This document shows, one piece after another, positions 33,947-42,868 of a stretch of DNA of 57,131 bases. The number at the start of each line of letters is the position of its first letter. Positions within the stretch are counted from its first letter, which is position 1. The stretch comes from Parvimonas sp035282405 (lineage in GTDB: Bacteria; Bacillota; Clostridia; Tissierellales; Peptoniphilaceae), in assembly GCF_035282405.1 (NCBI RefSeq), contig NZ_JAYKBP010000005.1:1-57131 (forward strand). The letters are read 5' to 3'. The position numbers and the translations under genes were made by a program. The notes under the pieces were generated by a model. The model made no database searches. It was given only the letters and a program-made list of their open reading frames with translations, and was not told where the DNA came from.

Positions 33947-34381
33947 ATGAAGAGTTACGTAGCAAAACCTTGCGATGTAAATCGTAAATGGTATGTAGTT
34001 GATGCAAAAGATGTTGTTTTAGGTAGACTTGCAACTGAAGTTGCTTCAATTTTAAGAGGAAAGAAAAATGTTAGATTCCAACCATCATTCGATATGGGAG
34101 ATTATGTTATTGTTGTTAATGCTGAAAAAGTTAAATTAACTGGTAAGAAATTACAACAAAAAGAACATAGATACTATACTGGATATTCAAATGGTTTAAA
34201 AGCTATTTCTTATGAAAAAATGTTACAAACTAAACCTGAAAAAGTTATTGAATTAGCTGTTAAGGGAATGCTTCCAAAGAATACTTTAGGAAGACAAATG
34301 TTCAAGAAATTAAAGGTTTATGCAGGTCCAGAACACAATCACGAAGCACAACAACCTGAAGTTTTAACATTAAATAAATAG
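33947..34381 (+). CDS. rplM: 50S ribosomal protein L13
   Basis: 144 residues. Typical blocks are KWYVVDAKDVVLGRLATEVA, DMGDYVIVVNAEKVKLTGKK and GMLPKNTLGRQMFKKLKVYAGPEHNH, given as separate stretches. L13 is an early 23S rRNA-binding protein. It is followed by rpsI after 23 bases, the universal pairing. AAGGAGG precedes the ATG. Confidence 0.98.
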   Translation: MKSYVAKPCDVNRKWYVVDAKDVVLGRLATEVASILRGKKNVRFQPSFDMGDYVIVVNAEKVKLTGKKLQQKEHRYYTGYSNGLKAISYEKMLQTKPEKVIELAVKGMLPKNTLGRQMFKKLKVYAGPEHNHEAQQPEVLTLNK

Positions 34382-34404
34382 GAATAGAAAGGAGATTAAC
34401 ATAT

Positions 34405-34794
34405 ATGGCAACTCAATATATTGGAACAGGAAGAAGAAAAACTTCAGTAGCTAGAGTTTTTTTAACACCTGGAAACGGAAAATTTGTTATTAATAAAAAA
34501 GATATAGAAGAATATTTTGATTACGATACTTTAAAGGTTACTGCAAAGGCACCTTTAGAAATAACAGAAAGTCTTGGTAAATTCGATGTTTATGTAAATG
34601 TTAAAGGTGGCGGATTTACAGGACAAGCTGGAGCAATCAGACATGGTATTGCAAGAGCTTTATTGGAAGTTTCTGCTGAATTAAGACCTGTATTAAAAAG
34701 AGCTGGTTTCTTAACAAGAGACCCTCGTAAGAAAGAAAGAAAGAAATATGGTCTTAAAAAGGCAAGAAGAAGCCCACAATTCTCAAAGAGATAA
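34405..34794 (+). CDS. rpsI: 30S ribosomal protein S9
   Basis: 129 residues. It has YIGTGRRKTSVARVFL at the N-terminus, the GGGFTGQAGAIRHGIARAL core, and the basic end RKKYGLKKARRSPQFSKR that reaches the P-site tRNA. It is co-transcribed with rplM. AAAGGAG precedes the ATG. Confidence 0.98.
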   Translation: MATQYIGTGRRKTSVARVFLTPGNGKFVINKKDIEEYFDYDTLKVTAKAPLEITESLGKFDVYVNVKGGGFTGQAGAIRHGIARALLEVSAELRPVLKRAGFLTRDPRKKERKKYGLKKARRSPQFSKR

Positions 34795-34817
34795 GAGAAT
34801 AGTAAATATAAATTTAG

Positions 34818-34848
34818 AACGTTGGAATTTTTTCCGACGTTTTTTTGT
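34818..34848 (+). terminator. Terminator of rplM-rpsI
   Basis: The stem AACGTTGGA / TCCGACGTT (one G-U) has a six-base loop and seven T. Confidence 0.85.
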
Positions 34849-35154
34849 GTTATTTATATTGTATTTAGTATTAACGTCTAGATATTAAACAAAGGAATTT
34901 CACTTATACGTCATTTCGACTGTAGCGAAGCGAAATGGATTTAGACCTACTTTTGTTTACTTGTAAACAAAAGTAGGTCTGACGCAAAGATTGTTCAAAT
35001 CTTTGATTTGAGCACAATCAACTGTGAAAATCTCAACTATTGCTTGTTTACAAGCAATAGTTTTTCTGAAAGAAATAATAGGAGATAAATAGATATATTC
35101 ATGTCATTAAAAAGGGTATAAAAATATTGTATAGTTTTTAATAAAGGAGGAATT
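34849..35154. repeat. Gene-free stretch with a CGTCAT-type repeat, locus 4
   Basis: A forward copy at about 34867-35080: TAACGTCTAG, ACGTCATTTCGACTGTAGCG, then a 17-bp perfect hairpin at 34943-34980 (AGACCTACTTTTGTTTA with its complement). A second hairpin holds CTATTGCTTG / CAAGCAATAG, shared with locus 2. The end carries the ribosome site of the HD gene. Confidence 0.65.
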
Positions 35155-35571
35155 ATGTTTAGAGTATTTAGAGCGTTTTTTATTATGTTAAGGGCTCATA
35201 TCTGGCAAAAAGACAAAGCAGGGAGATGTTATATTTTTCATCCACTTAATGTTGCTTTGGGGGTAAAGGGAGTTAAAGCAAAAACTGTCGCATTATTACA
35301 TGATGTACTAGAAGATAGCGATTTGTATAGTATAGAGGATTTTAAATTTTTAGACAAAGAACAAATGAAAGCAATTTTACTTTTAACACATAATTCTGAT
35401 GAAGATTATTTTAACTATATAGATAAAATAAAAACTAACAAAATAGCTTCTGCTGTAAAATTGTCTGATTTAAGACATAATTCAAATTTGAACAGATTAA
35501 AGACAATAACAGAAAAAGATATAAGTAGAAGAGAAAAATATTTAAAGGCAATAGAAATTTTATCAAATTAA
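35155..35571 (+). CDS. HD-domain hydrolase, small alarmone hydrolase-like
   Basis: 138 residues. The blocks DKAGRCYIFHPLNVA (His29), ALLHDVLEDS (His49-Asp50) and SAVKLSDLRHNSNLNRL match the HD hydrolase half of RelA/SpoT proteins. There is no synthetase, TGS or ACT region, so it resembles single-domain (p)ppGpp hydrolases (MESH1/SAH type) or a related nucleotide pyrophosphohydrolase. The substrate is not proven by sequence. AAGGAGG precedes the ATG; single-gene unit with its own terminator. Confidence 0.8.
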   Translation: MFRVFRAFFIMLRAHIWQKDKAGRCYIFHPLNVALGVKGVKAKTVALLHDVLEDSDLYSIEDFKFLDKEQMKAILLLTHNSDEDYFNYIDKIKTNKIASAVKLSDLRHNSNLNRLKTITEKDISRREKYLKAIEILSN

Positions 35572-35573
35572 AG

Positions 35574-35608
35574 GCAACTATAAATTATATTTTATAGTTG
35601 TTATTTTT
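35574..35608 (+). terminator. Terminator of the HD hydrolase gene
   Basis: The stem CAACTATAAA / TTTATAGTTG is followed by a T-rich run. Confidence 0.75.
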
Positions 35609-35688
35609 TTGCATAAAATTATTTTACAATAAACTTTATCTGTAGGTTAAAGGATAAATTTGTTATATTAATAACTTATGCCATAAAA

Positions 35689-35717
35689 TAGACAAAATGT
35701 GAATTTTGTGGTATACT
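35689..35717 (+). promoter_or_regulatory. Promoter of the Cna-B wall protein gene
   Basis: TAGACA and TATACT are separated by 17 bases. Confidence 0.6.
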
Positions 35718-35777
35718 ATATCGGCGGTATGTTCAAATTAATAGATTAATAAAATTTTTAGGAGGATTTATTTTAGA

Positions 35778-37355
35778 ATGAAAAGAATATTAAGTATTGG
35801 ATTACTTGTATTTGCAATTTTTATTGGAAGTTTTTCTGGACTTTTTGCTAAAAATGAAGTTTTTGCAAAAAATAATGGAAAATCTTCAGATGAAAAAATT
35901 GATATTGCAGTACAATGTAAGTGGGTAGGTGATGATGACAATTCGAGAACTGTAAAGGTAGATTTACTGATTGATGATGTAGTAATAAATACAGTTGCAA
36001 TTACTAAAGGTTCTGATTGGAAACATGTTTTTGAGGGTTTAGATAAAAACAATCCTGATGGTACACCTATCAATTATAATATTAAATTACATGATGAAAA
36101 TCATACTAGATATAAAGCGAAAATTACTGGAGATATTAAAAATGGTTTTATTATTAATTGCTGTGAATTAAGAACTATTTATGTTACTAAATATTGGAAT
36201 AGAGAGCCAGATATATCACCAGCGATGTTAAATCCTGATTTATTAAATAGTAAATCGAAAAAAGCTAGTTTATCTGGAGTAAAACAAATAAATCATGATA
36301 AGTTAAATTCTAAAGTTCCAATGCCTGACTCAATAACTATTTATCTTCTTGCAGATGGAAAAGTTATTGATACTGCGGTATTGACTGAAGATGACGATTG
36401 GGAATATGCTTTTATTAAAAAACCGTTGTATGATGAAAAAGATGGACATGAAATTGAATATAAAGTTCTAGAAAAACCCGTGAAAGGTTATAAGGCAGAA
36501 TATGATTATTTTGATATTATTAATAAATCTGTTTTTGATATTCCAGTTGAAAAGAAATGGATTGGTGCTCCTAGGGATGAAGTAGAGGTAACATTATATA
36601 GAGATCATGATGAAAGAGAATACAATCCTCAAATCCAAAAATATGAAGTAAAAAAAATAACGGAAACTGTAGCTACAGTGAAGTTAAATAAAGCAAATAA
36701 TTGGAAATATACTTTCAAAGATGTAGAAGAATTTTTTCTTGATGAAGAATTTACTCATAAGTATAAATATTATATAAAAGAGAAAACTATAGATGGTTAT
36801 GAAAGTGTTATTACAGGGGATGAAGATAAAGGATTTACAATTACAAATAAGAATAAAAATGAAACATCACCTGCAGTTGTACCAACAATTGATGTTAAGG
36901 TAGAAAGCGAATTTTTGGGAGAAGATAGAAAAGAAATGACTGCTCCAGTAGATAAGATAGAAGTTGAATTGTATAGAAATGGTGAACCAACTGGACAAAA
37001 ACTTGTATTGAGTAAAGCAAATAACTGGAAAGGCGAGTTCAAAGATTTAAAAGTTTATGAATCTGAAGAAAATCAAAAGCCTTATGAATATACAGTTAAA
37101 GAAGTTGGAGAAGATAAAAATTTAATTAACCTAGCAAGTAAGTTGTATAATGTAGTTTATTCTGGAAATATGAAAGATGGAATAAAGATACAAAATATTG
37201 TTAAAAAAGAGGATAACAAAAAAGTTGTTACACCTGAAAAAGAGCAAAAATTGCCAAAAACAGCTTATGATATTAATGCTATTATGTCTTTAGGTATGAT
37301 GACTGTTTTAGGAATAGCTTTGGGAATTATTGGAAAAAAGAGAAAAATTAAATAA
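35778..37355 (+). CDS. Cna-B repeat LPXTG-type surface protein
   Basis: 525 residues. The signal peptide covers about 1-31 (EVFA). Four Cna-B-type modules follow, starting near residues 43, 133, 250 and 370 (CKWVGDDD, VTKYWNRE, EKKWIGAP, ESEFLGEDR), each with the W-x-Y/F-F core (NNWKYTFKD, NNWKGEFKD) and an E-box-like YTVKEV or YYIKEK. The anchor is LPKTA (492), a helix and GKKRKIK. Cna-B modules are stalk domains that often self-crosslink; no ligand-binding domain is obvious. AGGAGG is 10 bases before the ATG. Monocistronic. Confidence 0.87.
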   Translation: MKRILSIGLLVFAIFIGSFSGLFAKNEVFAKNNGKSSDEKIDIAVQCKWVGDDDNSRTVKVDLLIDDVVINTVAITKGSDWKHVFEGLDKNNPDGTPINYNIKLHDENHTRYKAKITGDIKNGFIINCCELRTIYVTKYWNREPDISPAMLNPDLLNSKSKKASLSGVKQINHDKLNSKVPMPDSITIYLLADGKVIDTAVLTEDDDWEYAFIKKPLYDEKDGHEIEYKVLEKPVKGYKAEYDYFDIINKSVFDIPVEKKWIGAPRDEVEVTLYRDHDEREYNPQIQKYEVKKITETVATVKLNKANNWKYTFKDVEEFFLDEEFTHKYKYYIKEKTIDGYESVITGDEDKGFTITNKNKNETSPAVVPTIDVKVESEFLGEDRKEMTAPVDKIEVELYRNGEPTGQKLVLSKANNWKGEFKDLKVYESEENQKPYEYTVKEVGEDKNLINLASKLYNVVYSGNMKDGIKIQNIVKKEDNKKVVTPEKEQKLPKTAYDINAIMSLGMMTVLGIALGIIGKKRKIK

Positions 37356-37368
37356 TATTTAAAATTTA

Positions 37369-37401
37369 AAGTGTCAAACTTATTGATTTGGCACTTTTTT
37401 T
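37369..37401 (+). terminator. Terminator of the Cna-B wall protein gene
   Basis: The stem AAGTGTCAAA / TTTGGCACTT (one G-U) is followed by seven T. Confidence 0.85.
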
Positions 37402-37813
37402 GTGGAATTTCTACTAATTTAATTTATAGTCATATAAATGTAAACAGTTGTAAACTATAACAAAAAATTGTTATTTAATAAATTACTAACAAAAAATTAA
37501 CAAAAAGTGAAACATTTTGTTTTTTTTGTGTTATAATTAATATAGTTTTACGCCTGATGGTAAAACTATATTAATTGCATCATAATCTTCATTAAAAAAA
37601 TAATCAAAAAGAAGATTATGATATATCATACTTTCCATTTAGATAAAAAGTTTAAGGAAAAGTATGATGAAATAGATTTTAAAATTATAGGGAAAAACTA
37701 ATTTTAATTTAATAGGATTAATTTTTTTTGCTCATTTTAGGTAATGTATGTAATAAAAAATAAATTATATTTATTTTCAGTATAAAAATTGTTTAAATAT
37801 AGGAGGGTTCTTA
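37402..37813 (+). promoter_or_regulatory. Long hairpin-rich leader upstream of fumC-aspA
   Basis: An extended -10 (TGTTATAAT, 37529-37537) is overlapped by a 17-bp perfect inverted repeat (37535-37551 with 37560-37576; inner arm TATAGTTTTAC / GTAAAACTATA). Two more hairpins follow: 37579-37622 (ATCATAATCTTC / GAAGATTATGAT) and 37625-37668 (ATCATACTTTCC with one bulge). The leader is about 270 bases. It matches no riboswitch class I recognise. Confidence 0.5.
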
Positions 37814-39178
37814 ATGGGTTATAAGATTTATAAAGACTCTATTGGAGAAATTAAGGTAGAAAGCGACAAACTTTGGGGAGCGACTACACAGAGAAGTTTT
37901 GAAAATTTCAAAATTGGAAATTACAAAATGCCAACAGAAGTTATAAGGGCTATGGCGACTGTTAAGTATGCTTGTGCTATGGCTAATTATGAGCTTGGAG
38001 ATTTAAATATGGAAAAATTTTCTGCAATAGAAAATGCTGTTCGGGAAATTTACAGTGGAAATCTTGATGAACATTTTCCACTTGTTGTTTTTCAAACGGG
38101 AAGTGGTACTCAAACTAATATGAATCTGAATGAGGTAATTGCAAATTATGCAAATCAAAAGGCGGGGAAGACTTTAATTCACCCAAATGATGATGTAAAT
38201 AAATCTCAAAGTTCAAATGATACTTTTCCAACAGCTTTGCATATAGCTTGTTTAGACGTTATTGACAGAAAGCTTATTCCGTCAATGAAAACTTTGATTT
38301 CAGCTTTTAAGACTTTTGAAGATGCGAACAAAAATGTTATAAAGATTGGTAGAACACATTTACAAGATGCTGTACCTATTAAGATTTCTCAAGAGTTTAG
38401 TGGTTATAGAAGTTCTATTGAAAAATGTTTGGAATATATCGAATTTACAAGAAAAGGTCTTTTAGAAATTTCACTTGGAGCAACTGCAGTTGGTACAGGA
38501 ATTAATACTAGAGAAAACTTTAAGAACATTGTTGCAAAATATGTTTCAAAAATTACAGGAAAAGACTTTAAACCTGCTGAAAATTTCTTCCATTCTTTGA
38601 CAATGAAAGATGCTGTTGTAGTTTCTCATGGAGCTATTAAGGCACTTGCAATGGATTTAATTAAGATAGGAAATGATATAAGATTTTTAGCTTGTGGACC
38701 ACGTTGTGGTTTTTCAGAGATTGAAATTCCTGCAAATGAACCAGGTAGTTCAATTATGCCGGGTAAGGTAAATCCTACTCAAATAGAAGCCTTGACAATG
38801 GTTTGTGCAAGAGTTTTAGGAAATGATACTACTATAAGTTTTTGTGCATCTCAAGGAAATTTTGAGCTTAATGTTTATATGCCAGTTATTATTCATAGTT
38901 TTGTTGAATCTGTAAATTTACTTTCAGATGCAATGGAATCTTTTGTTAAAAACTGTGTAAGGGGAATAAAGGTTAATAAAGAAGTTGTAAATAAATATTT
39001 GAATGAATCTTTAATGCTTGTTACTTCACTTAATCCATATATTGGATATGATAAGGCAAGTCAATGTGCAAAATATGCTTTTAAGGAAAATATAACATTA
39101 AAAGAAGCAGTTTTACATTTCGGTTATTTAACAGAGTCAGAATTTGATGAAATTGTTGACCCTAAAAAAATGGTTTAA
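37814..39178 (+). CDS. fumC: Fumarate hydratase class II
   Basis: 454 residues. The fumarase/aspartase superfamily signature GSSIMPGKVNPTQ is present, with FQTGSGTQTNMNLNEVI, HPNDDVNKSQSSNDTFPTA and TSLNPYIGYDKA. These residues are those of fumarase rather than aspartase (compare the next gene). It interconverts fumarate and malate. AGGAGG precedes the ATG. It is paired with aspA 36 bases downstream, giving an aspartate-fumarate-malate route. Confidence 0.95.
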   Translation: MGYKIYKDSIGEIKVESDKLWGATTQRSFENFKIGNYKMPTEVIRAMATVKYACAMANYELGDLNMEKFSAIENAVREIYSGNLDEHFPLVVFQTGSGTQTNMNLNEVIANYANQKAGKTLIHPNDDVNKSQSSNDTFPTALHIACLDVIDRKLIPSMKTLISAFKTFEDANKNVIKIGRTHLQDAVPIKISQEFSGYRSSIEKCLEYIEFTRKGLLEISLGATAVGTGINTRENFKNIVAKYVSKITGKDFKPAENFFHSLTMKDAVVVSHGAIKALAMDLIKIGNDIRFLACGPRCGFSEIEIPANEPGSSIMPGKVNPTQIEALTMVCARVLGNDTTISFCASQGNFELNVYMPVIIHSFVESVNLLSDAMESFVKNCVRGIKVNKEVVNKYLNESLMLVTSLNPYIGYDKASQCAKYAFKENITLKEAVLHFGYLTESEFDEIVDPKKMV

Positions 39179-39214
39179 AATATTTTTTATATAAAGGAGA
39201 GTAAAGAAAATATT

Positions 39215-40627
39215 ATGGAAGCAAAACAAGGATACAGAGTTGAACATGATTGTATTGGGGAAAGTTTAATTCCGGAAAATGCTTATTATGGAATTCACAC
39301 TCAAAGAGCAACAGAAAATTTCAAGATTACAAGAAGAAAAACAAATCCTGAAATGATTAAATCAGTTGCTGAAATTAAGAAGGCTTGTGCTATTACAAAC
39401 TTTGAAGCTGGAGTTTTAAGCGAAAAGAAAAAGGATGCAATAGTTTATGCTTGTGATGAAATTATCTGGGGAAGATATTTAGATCAATTCATTGTTGACC
39501 CAATTCAAGGAGGAGCAGGAACAAGTCATAATATGAATGCCAATGAAGTAATTGCAAATATTGCTATTGAACATTTAGGAGGAAAACTTGGAGATTATTC
39601 AATAATACATCCTAATGATGATGTAAATATGGGACAATCTACAAATGACGTTTATCCAACAAGTGGTAAAATTGCTCTTATCAGACTTTTAGGTGAAACA
39701 ATTGAAAGCTTAAAAGAATTAGAAAATGCTTTAATTTCAAAAGCTGAAGAATTTGATGATGTTATAAAAATGGGAAGAACTCAAATGCAAGATGCTATTC
39801 CTATTAGACTTGGACAAGAATTTAGAGCTTATTCAACAGTTATTGCTAGAAATATTAGACTATTCAAAACTGCATGTACAGTTTTAAAAACTGTAAATAT
39901 GGGAGCAACTGCAATCGGTACAGGACTTAATGCTGATGTAAGTTATATGGATAAGATTGTAAAAAATCTCGCTCAAGTTACAGATATGGAATTAGTACAA
40001 GCAGAAGACTTAATTGACGGAACGCAAAACATTGACGTTTTTGTTCACGTTTCAGGTCTTGTAAAGAGCTGTGCAATCAGTATGTCTAAAATTGCTAATG
40101 ACTTAAGACTTATGTCATCAGGTCCAACTTGTGGATTTGCAGAAATCAATTTACCTGCAAGACAAGCTGGAAGCTCAATCATGCCGGGAAAAGTAAATCC
40201 TGTAATTCCTGAAGTTGTATCTCAAGTCGCTTTTAACTGTGTAGGTAATGATGTTGCAGTTACAATGGCTGCAGAAGCAGGACAACTTGAACTTAATGCT
40301 TTTGAACCAGTTATTTTCTATAACTTATTTGAATCAGTTGAAACAATTGGTAGAGCAGCAAATACATTTGTTCATAACTGTATTTTGGGAATTACTGCAA
40401 ATGTAGAAAGAACTAAAAATATGGTTCACAATAGCTATGGAATTGTAACAGCTTTCGCTCCACATATTGGATATGAAAAATCAGTTGAAGTTATTCATAA
40501 GGCTATTGAACAAAATTTACCTGTAAAGGCAGTTCTAATTTCAGAAAAAATTATGACTGAAGAAGAAATTGACAATATTTTAGATGTATTCTCAATGACT
40601 ACACCGGGAATTGCAAAAAGAAACTAA
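39215..40627 (+). CDS. aspA: Aspartate ammonia-lyase
   Basis: 470 residues. It starts with the aspartase-like IGESLIPENAYYGIHTQRA. GGAGTSHNMNANEVIAN, HPNDDVNMGQSTNDVYPT and GSSIMPGKVNPVIPEVV are the aspartase versions of the superfamily motifs. It deaminates aspartate to fumarate. AAGGAG lies about 16 bases from the ATG, so initiation may be weak or coupled. Substrate would come from peptides taken up and cleaved by neighbouring systems. Confidence 0.95.
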   Translation: MEAKQGYRVEHDCIGESLIPENAYYGIHTQRATENFKITRRKTNPEMIKSVAEIKKACAITNFEAGVLSEKKKDAIVYACDEIIWGRYLDQFIVDPIQGGAGTSHNMNANEVIANIAIEHLGGKLGDYSIIHPNDDVNMGQSTNDVYPTSGKIALIRLLGETIESLKELENALISKAEEFDDVIKMGRTQMQDAIPIRLGQEFRAYSTVIARNIRLFKTACTVLKTVNMGATAIGTGLNADVSYMDKIVKNLAQVTDMELVQAEDLIDGTQNIDVFVHVSGLVKSCAISMSKIANDLRLMSSGPTCGFAEINLPARQAGSSIMPGKVNPVIPEVVSQVAFNCVGNDVAVTMAAEAGQLELNAFEPVIFYNLFESVETIGRAANTFVHNCILGITANVERTKNMVHNSYGIVTAFAPHIGYEKSVEVIHKAIEQNLPVKAVLISEKIMTEEEIDNILDVFSMTTPGIAKRN

Positions 40628-40635
40628 AAAAATAT

Positions 40636-40664
40636 AAATAGAGTCTTTGGGCTCTATTTTTTTG
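40636..40664 (+). terminator. Terminator of fumC-aspA
   Basis: The stem AAATAGAG / CTCTATTT is extended by two inner pairs and followed by T. Confidence 0.8.
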
Positions 40665-40761
40665 TGAGAAAAAGGTATTGAAATTATGGTAAAAAGTCTA
40701 ATTTTATGTTAAAATATTTTTGATTGCATTGAATATTATGTAACAATTATTTGGGGGTAAT

Positions 40762-41298
40762 ATGAGTTATATGATTTATGCTATTGTTATAGCTGTTTTT
40801 ATTATTAGATTATTTTTTCTTAAGATTTCAATTAAAAACGAGAAAAAAATACTAAAAGATGGCGGGAGAGAATATGGGGTAGAAAATTCTAAGAGAATTA
40901 CTATCTTACATATATTATTTTATTTATTCTGTTTTATTGAGGCGATTATTAGAAAGCCAAAATTTGATAAAATCAGTTTTCTTGGTTTGTTTTTAATAGT
41001 TTTTTCAATCTTTATGCTCTATACAGTTACAAGATTGCTAAAAGATATTTGGACAGTGAAACTTATGATTTTAAAGGATCATAAATTTGTCAATCACTGG
41101 TTATTCAAAAATATAAAACATCCTAATTATTTTTTAAATATTTTACCTGAATTGACAGGACTTGCATTACTTTGTCATGCTTTATATACGGCTTTAGTAA
41201 TTTCTCCTCTATACATTTTTGTAATGTATATTAGAATAAAGGAAGAGGAAAAATTACTAAAAGAAATTATAATTCCAAACGGGTTAAGAGAAAATTAA
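40762..41298 (+). CDS. Isoprenylcysteine carboxyl methyltransferase-family membrane protein
   Basis: 178 residues with about five membrane helices. The C-terminal half carries the ICMT/PEMT pattern: DIWTVKLMILKDHKFV, KHPNYFLNILPE and YIRIKEEEKLL, where the RHPNY-like and EE motifs bind SAM. In bacteria these enzymes methylate lipids or small hydrophobic acceptors; the acceptor is unknown. The start has only a weak GGGGG site 5 bases upstream. Confidence 0.75.
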   Translation: MSYMIYAIVIAVFIIRLFFLKISIKNEKKILKDGGREYGVENSKRITILHILFYLFCFIEAIIRKPKFDKISFLGLFLIVFSIFMLYTVTRLLKDIWTVKLMILKDHKFVNHWLFKNIKHPNYFLNILPELTGLALLCHALYTALVISPLYIFVMYIRIKEEEKLLKEIIIPNGLREN

Positions 41299-41323
41299 AA
41301 AAATATAATATTCAGTGTAATTT

Positions 41324-41354
41324 AAAGGGCATTTCAGACGAAATGCCCTTTTTG
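41324..41354. terminator. Bidirectional terminator
   Basis: An 11-bp perfect stem AAAGGGCATTT / AAATGCCCTTT with a six-base loop lies between convergent genes. Confidence 0.85.
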
Positions 41355-41367
41355 TATGTTGTTAATT

Positions 41368-42627
41368 TTATTTTGTTTTAAGCTTAAGAATATGAAGTTC
41401 TGCTTCTTTTGAATCTTTATTTTCTTTAACTAAATAAGAGATGCAGTCATTAGTTACGGAAATTTTAGAAACTATTTTTTCTTTGTTTTCATAAGATTTT
41501 TGAAATAATAATTTTCCTTCATCATTATAAACATAGATATTGTTTTTATTATCTAACAAATATAAATTATTTATTTTGTAGGCATCTGTTAAATCATCTC
41601 CACCTGTAACATCTGGAATTTCTGTGCTTTCCATATTCTCTAAATTAAATACTTTCCCTGTATTGTATTTTGCTGATTTTGCTACATAGTCGCTTGTAAA
41701 TAACAGTTTATCATCGCCTGAAACAAATAATAATTTCCTATTTTTTACATTTTCTGGAGTTTTAATCTTATCTAGCTCTAAAACTTTTTTAGATTCATCT
41801 TCTGAAATTAATTTATAAACATCTGCTGAACCTTTTTCCATTTTATTATCATTTTGGTAATTTACAACTTGGTAGTATATCTCGTTTCCAACTCCACCTG
41901 CAAACATAATATAATTACCGGATATTTTATTATTTTTAATATTCAGTTCTTCTTCTTTAAGTAATCTCAAACTCGCATCATCAACATTAAATCTAAGGAT
42001 ATAGGATTTAAGAGTATCTTTTCCAACATTATTCTCACAAGTTAATATTAAATTACGCCCGTCAACTGCAATGGAAGGAACTTTGTTATATACTTGATAA
42101 TCACCGGAAATTTCAGCTTTATCTTCATTAAAATATCTTTTAACGATTTTATTTTTATCCACTACAATAAAATTATATTCATAAGAGTCTTTTTTGCCTA
42201 CAGTATATGTAGTATTATTTGCAATATTTTTGTTATTAACCTTTACTATATACAAAGTTTCACCAATAACACCGTCTTTTGCAATAGTATACATATTTTC
42301 CTTTTCGTTACCGGTTATTTCATAAATTATATCAATATTTTCATCTTTTAAATTTTTTGAGGCATAAAAAATATTGCCTTCACTCGTATATGCAAAATAA
42401 AGTTTATTATTATCAGGATTATAATTTAAAAAACGAAAATCAGTGGCGTTTTTTGGAATTTCAACCTTTTTTATCTCTTCATCGAAATCGACATTTTCAA
42501 TAGCTTGTTTTTTCATCTCTCTATTGTCTTCTGCATTTGAACTAGATTCATTAGTTGTTTTATTGGAACAGGAAGTTAAAAATAGAGAAAATACAAATAA
42601 ACAAATAAATAGTTTTTTAAATTTCAT
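41368..42627 (-). CDS. Lipoprotein of unknown function
   Basis: 419 residues. The lipobox is LTSC (Cys20), followed by a Ser/Asn-rich linker. The mature part is beta-rich with repeated strand motifs (KLYFAYTSEGNIFYA, NIYVYNDEGKLLF, NYIMFAGGVGNEIYY), suggesting a beta-propeller-like fold, though I recognise no named family. It should sit on the outer face of the membrane. A GGCGG site precedes the ATG. Monocistronic. Confidence 0.75.
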   Translation of the reverse strand: MKFKKLFICLFVFSLFLTSCSNKTTNESSSNAEDNREMKKQAIENVDFDEEIKKVEIPKNATDFRFLNYNPDNNKLYFAYTSEGNIFYASKNLKDENIDIIYEITGNEKENMYTIAKDGVIGETLYIVKVNNKNIANNTTYTVGKKDSYEYNFIVVDKNKIVKRYFNEDKAEISGDYQVYNKVPSIAVDGRNLILTCENNVGKDTLKSYILRFNVDDASLRLLKEEELNIKNNKISGNYIMFAGGVGNEIYYQVVNYQNDNKMEKGSADVYKLISEDESKKVLELDKIKTPENVKNRKLLFVSGDDKLLFTSDYVAKSAKYNTGKVFNLENMESTEIPDVTGGDDLTDAYKINNLYLLDNKNNIYVYNDEGKLLFQKSYENKEKIVSKISVTNDCISYLVKENKDSKEAELHILKLKTK

Positions 42628-42772
42628 AAAGCACCGCCATTCTTGTTAATTTGATTTTCATTCATTTTATATAAAAAATTTTTATCAACTTTAGGATAAC
42701 ATAGGGGACGTTTATTGTCAATATTTTAAGGTAAAGATATGGCAACATTTATTTAATTTTTTCGCAATAACA

Positions 42773-42836
42773 ACCTTACCTTTCCATGATGCTTCGCATC
42801 GGGAGGAACCCGGAAACCTTCTTGCTTCGCAATAAA
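42773..42836 (-). repeat. GGTTCCCGGG palindromic intergenic repeat, copy D (degenerate)
   Basis: It has the hairpin GATGCTTCGCATC and the end CTTGCTTCGCAATAAAAA, in the orientation of copy A. The outer CCCACCC arm has decayed to TTACC and the inner GGTGGGTACC to GGAGGAACC. It lies between two minus-strand genes. Confidence 0.65.
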
Positions 42837-42861
42837 AAATGGCGATTAAAAATCGCCATAT
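42833..42861 (-). terminator. Terminator of pepF
   Basis: The stem ATGGCGATT / AATCGCCAT is followed by T on the minus strand, just past the pepF stop. Confidence 0.8.
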
Positions 42862-42868
42862 ATTTTAA

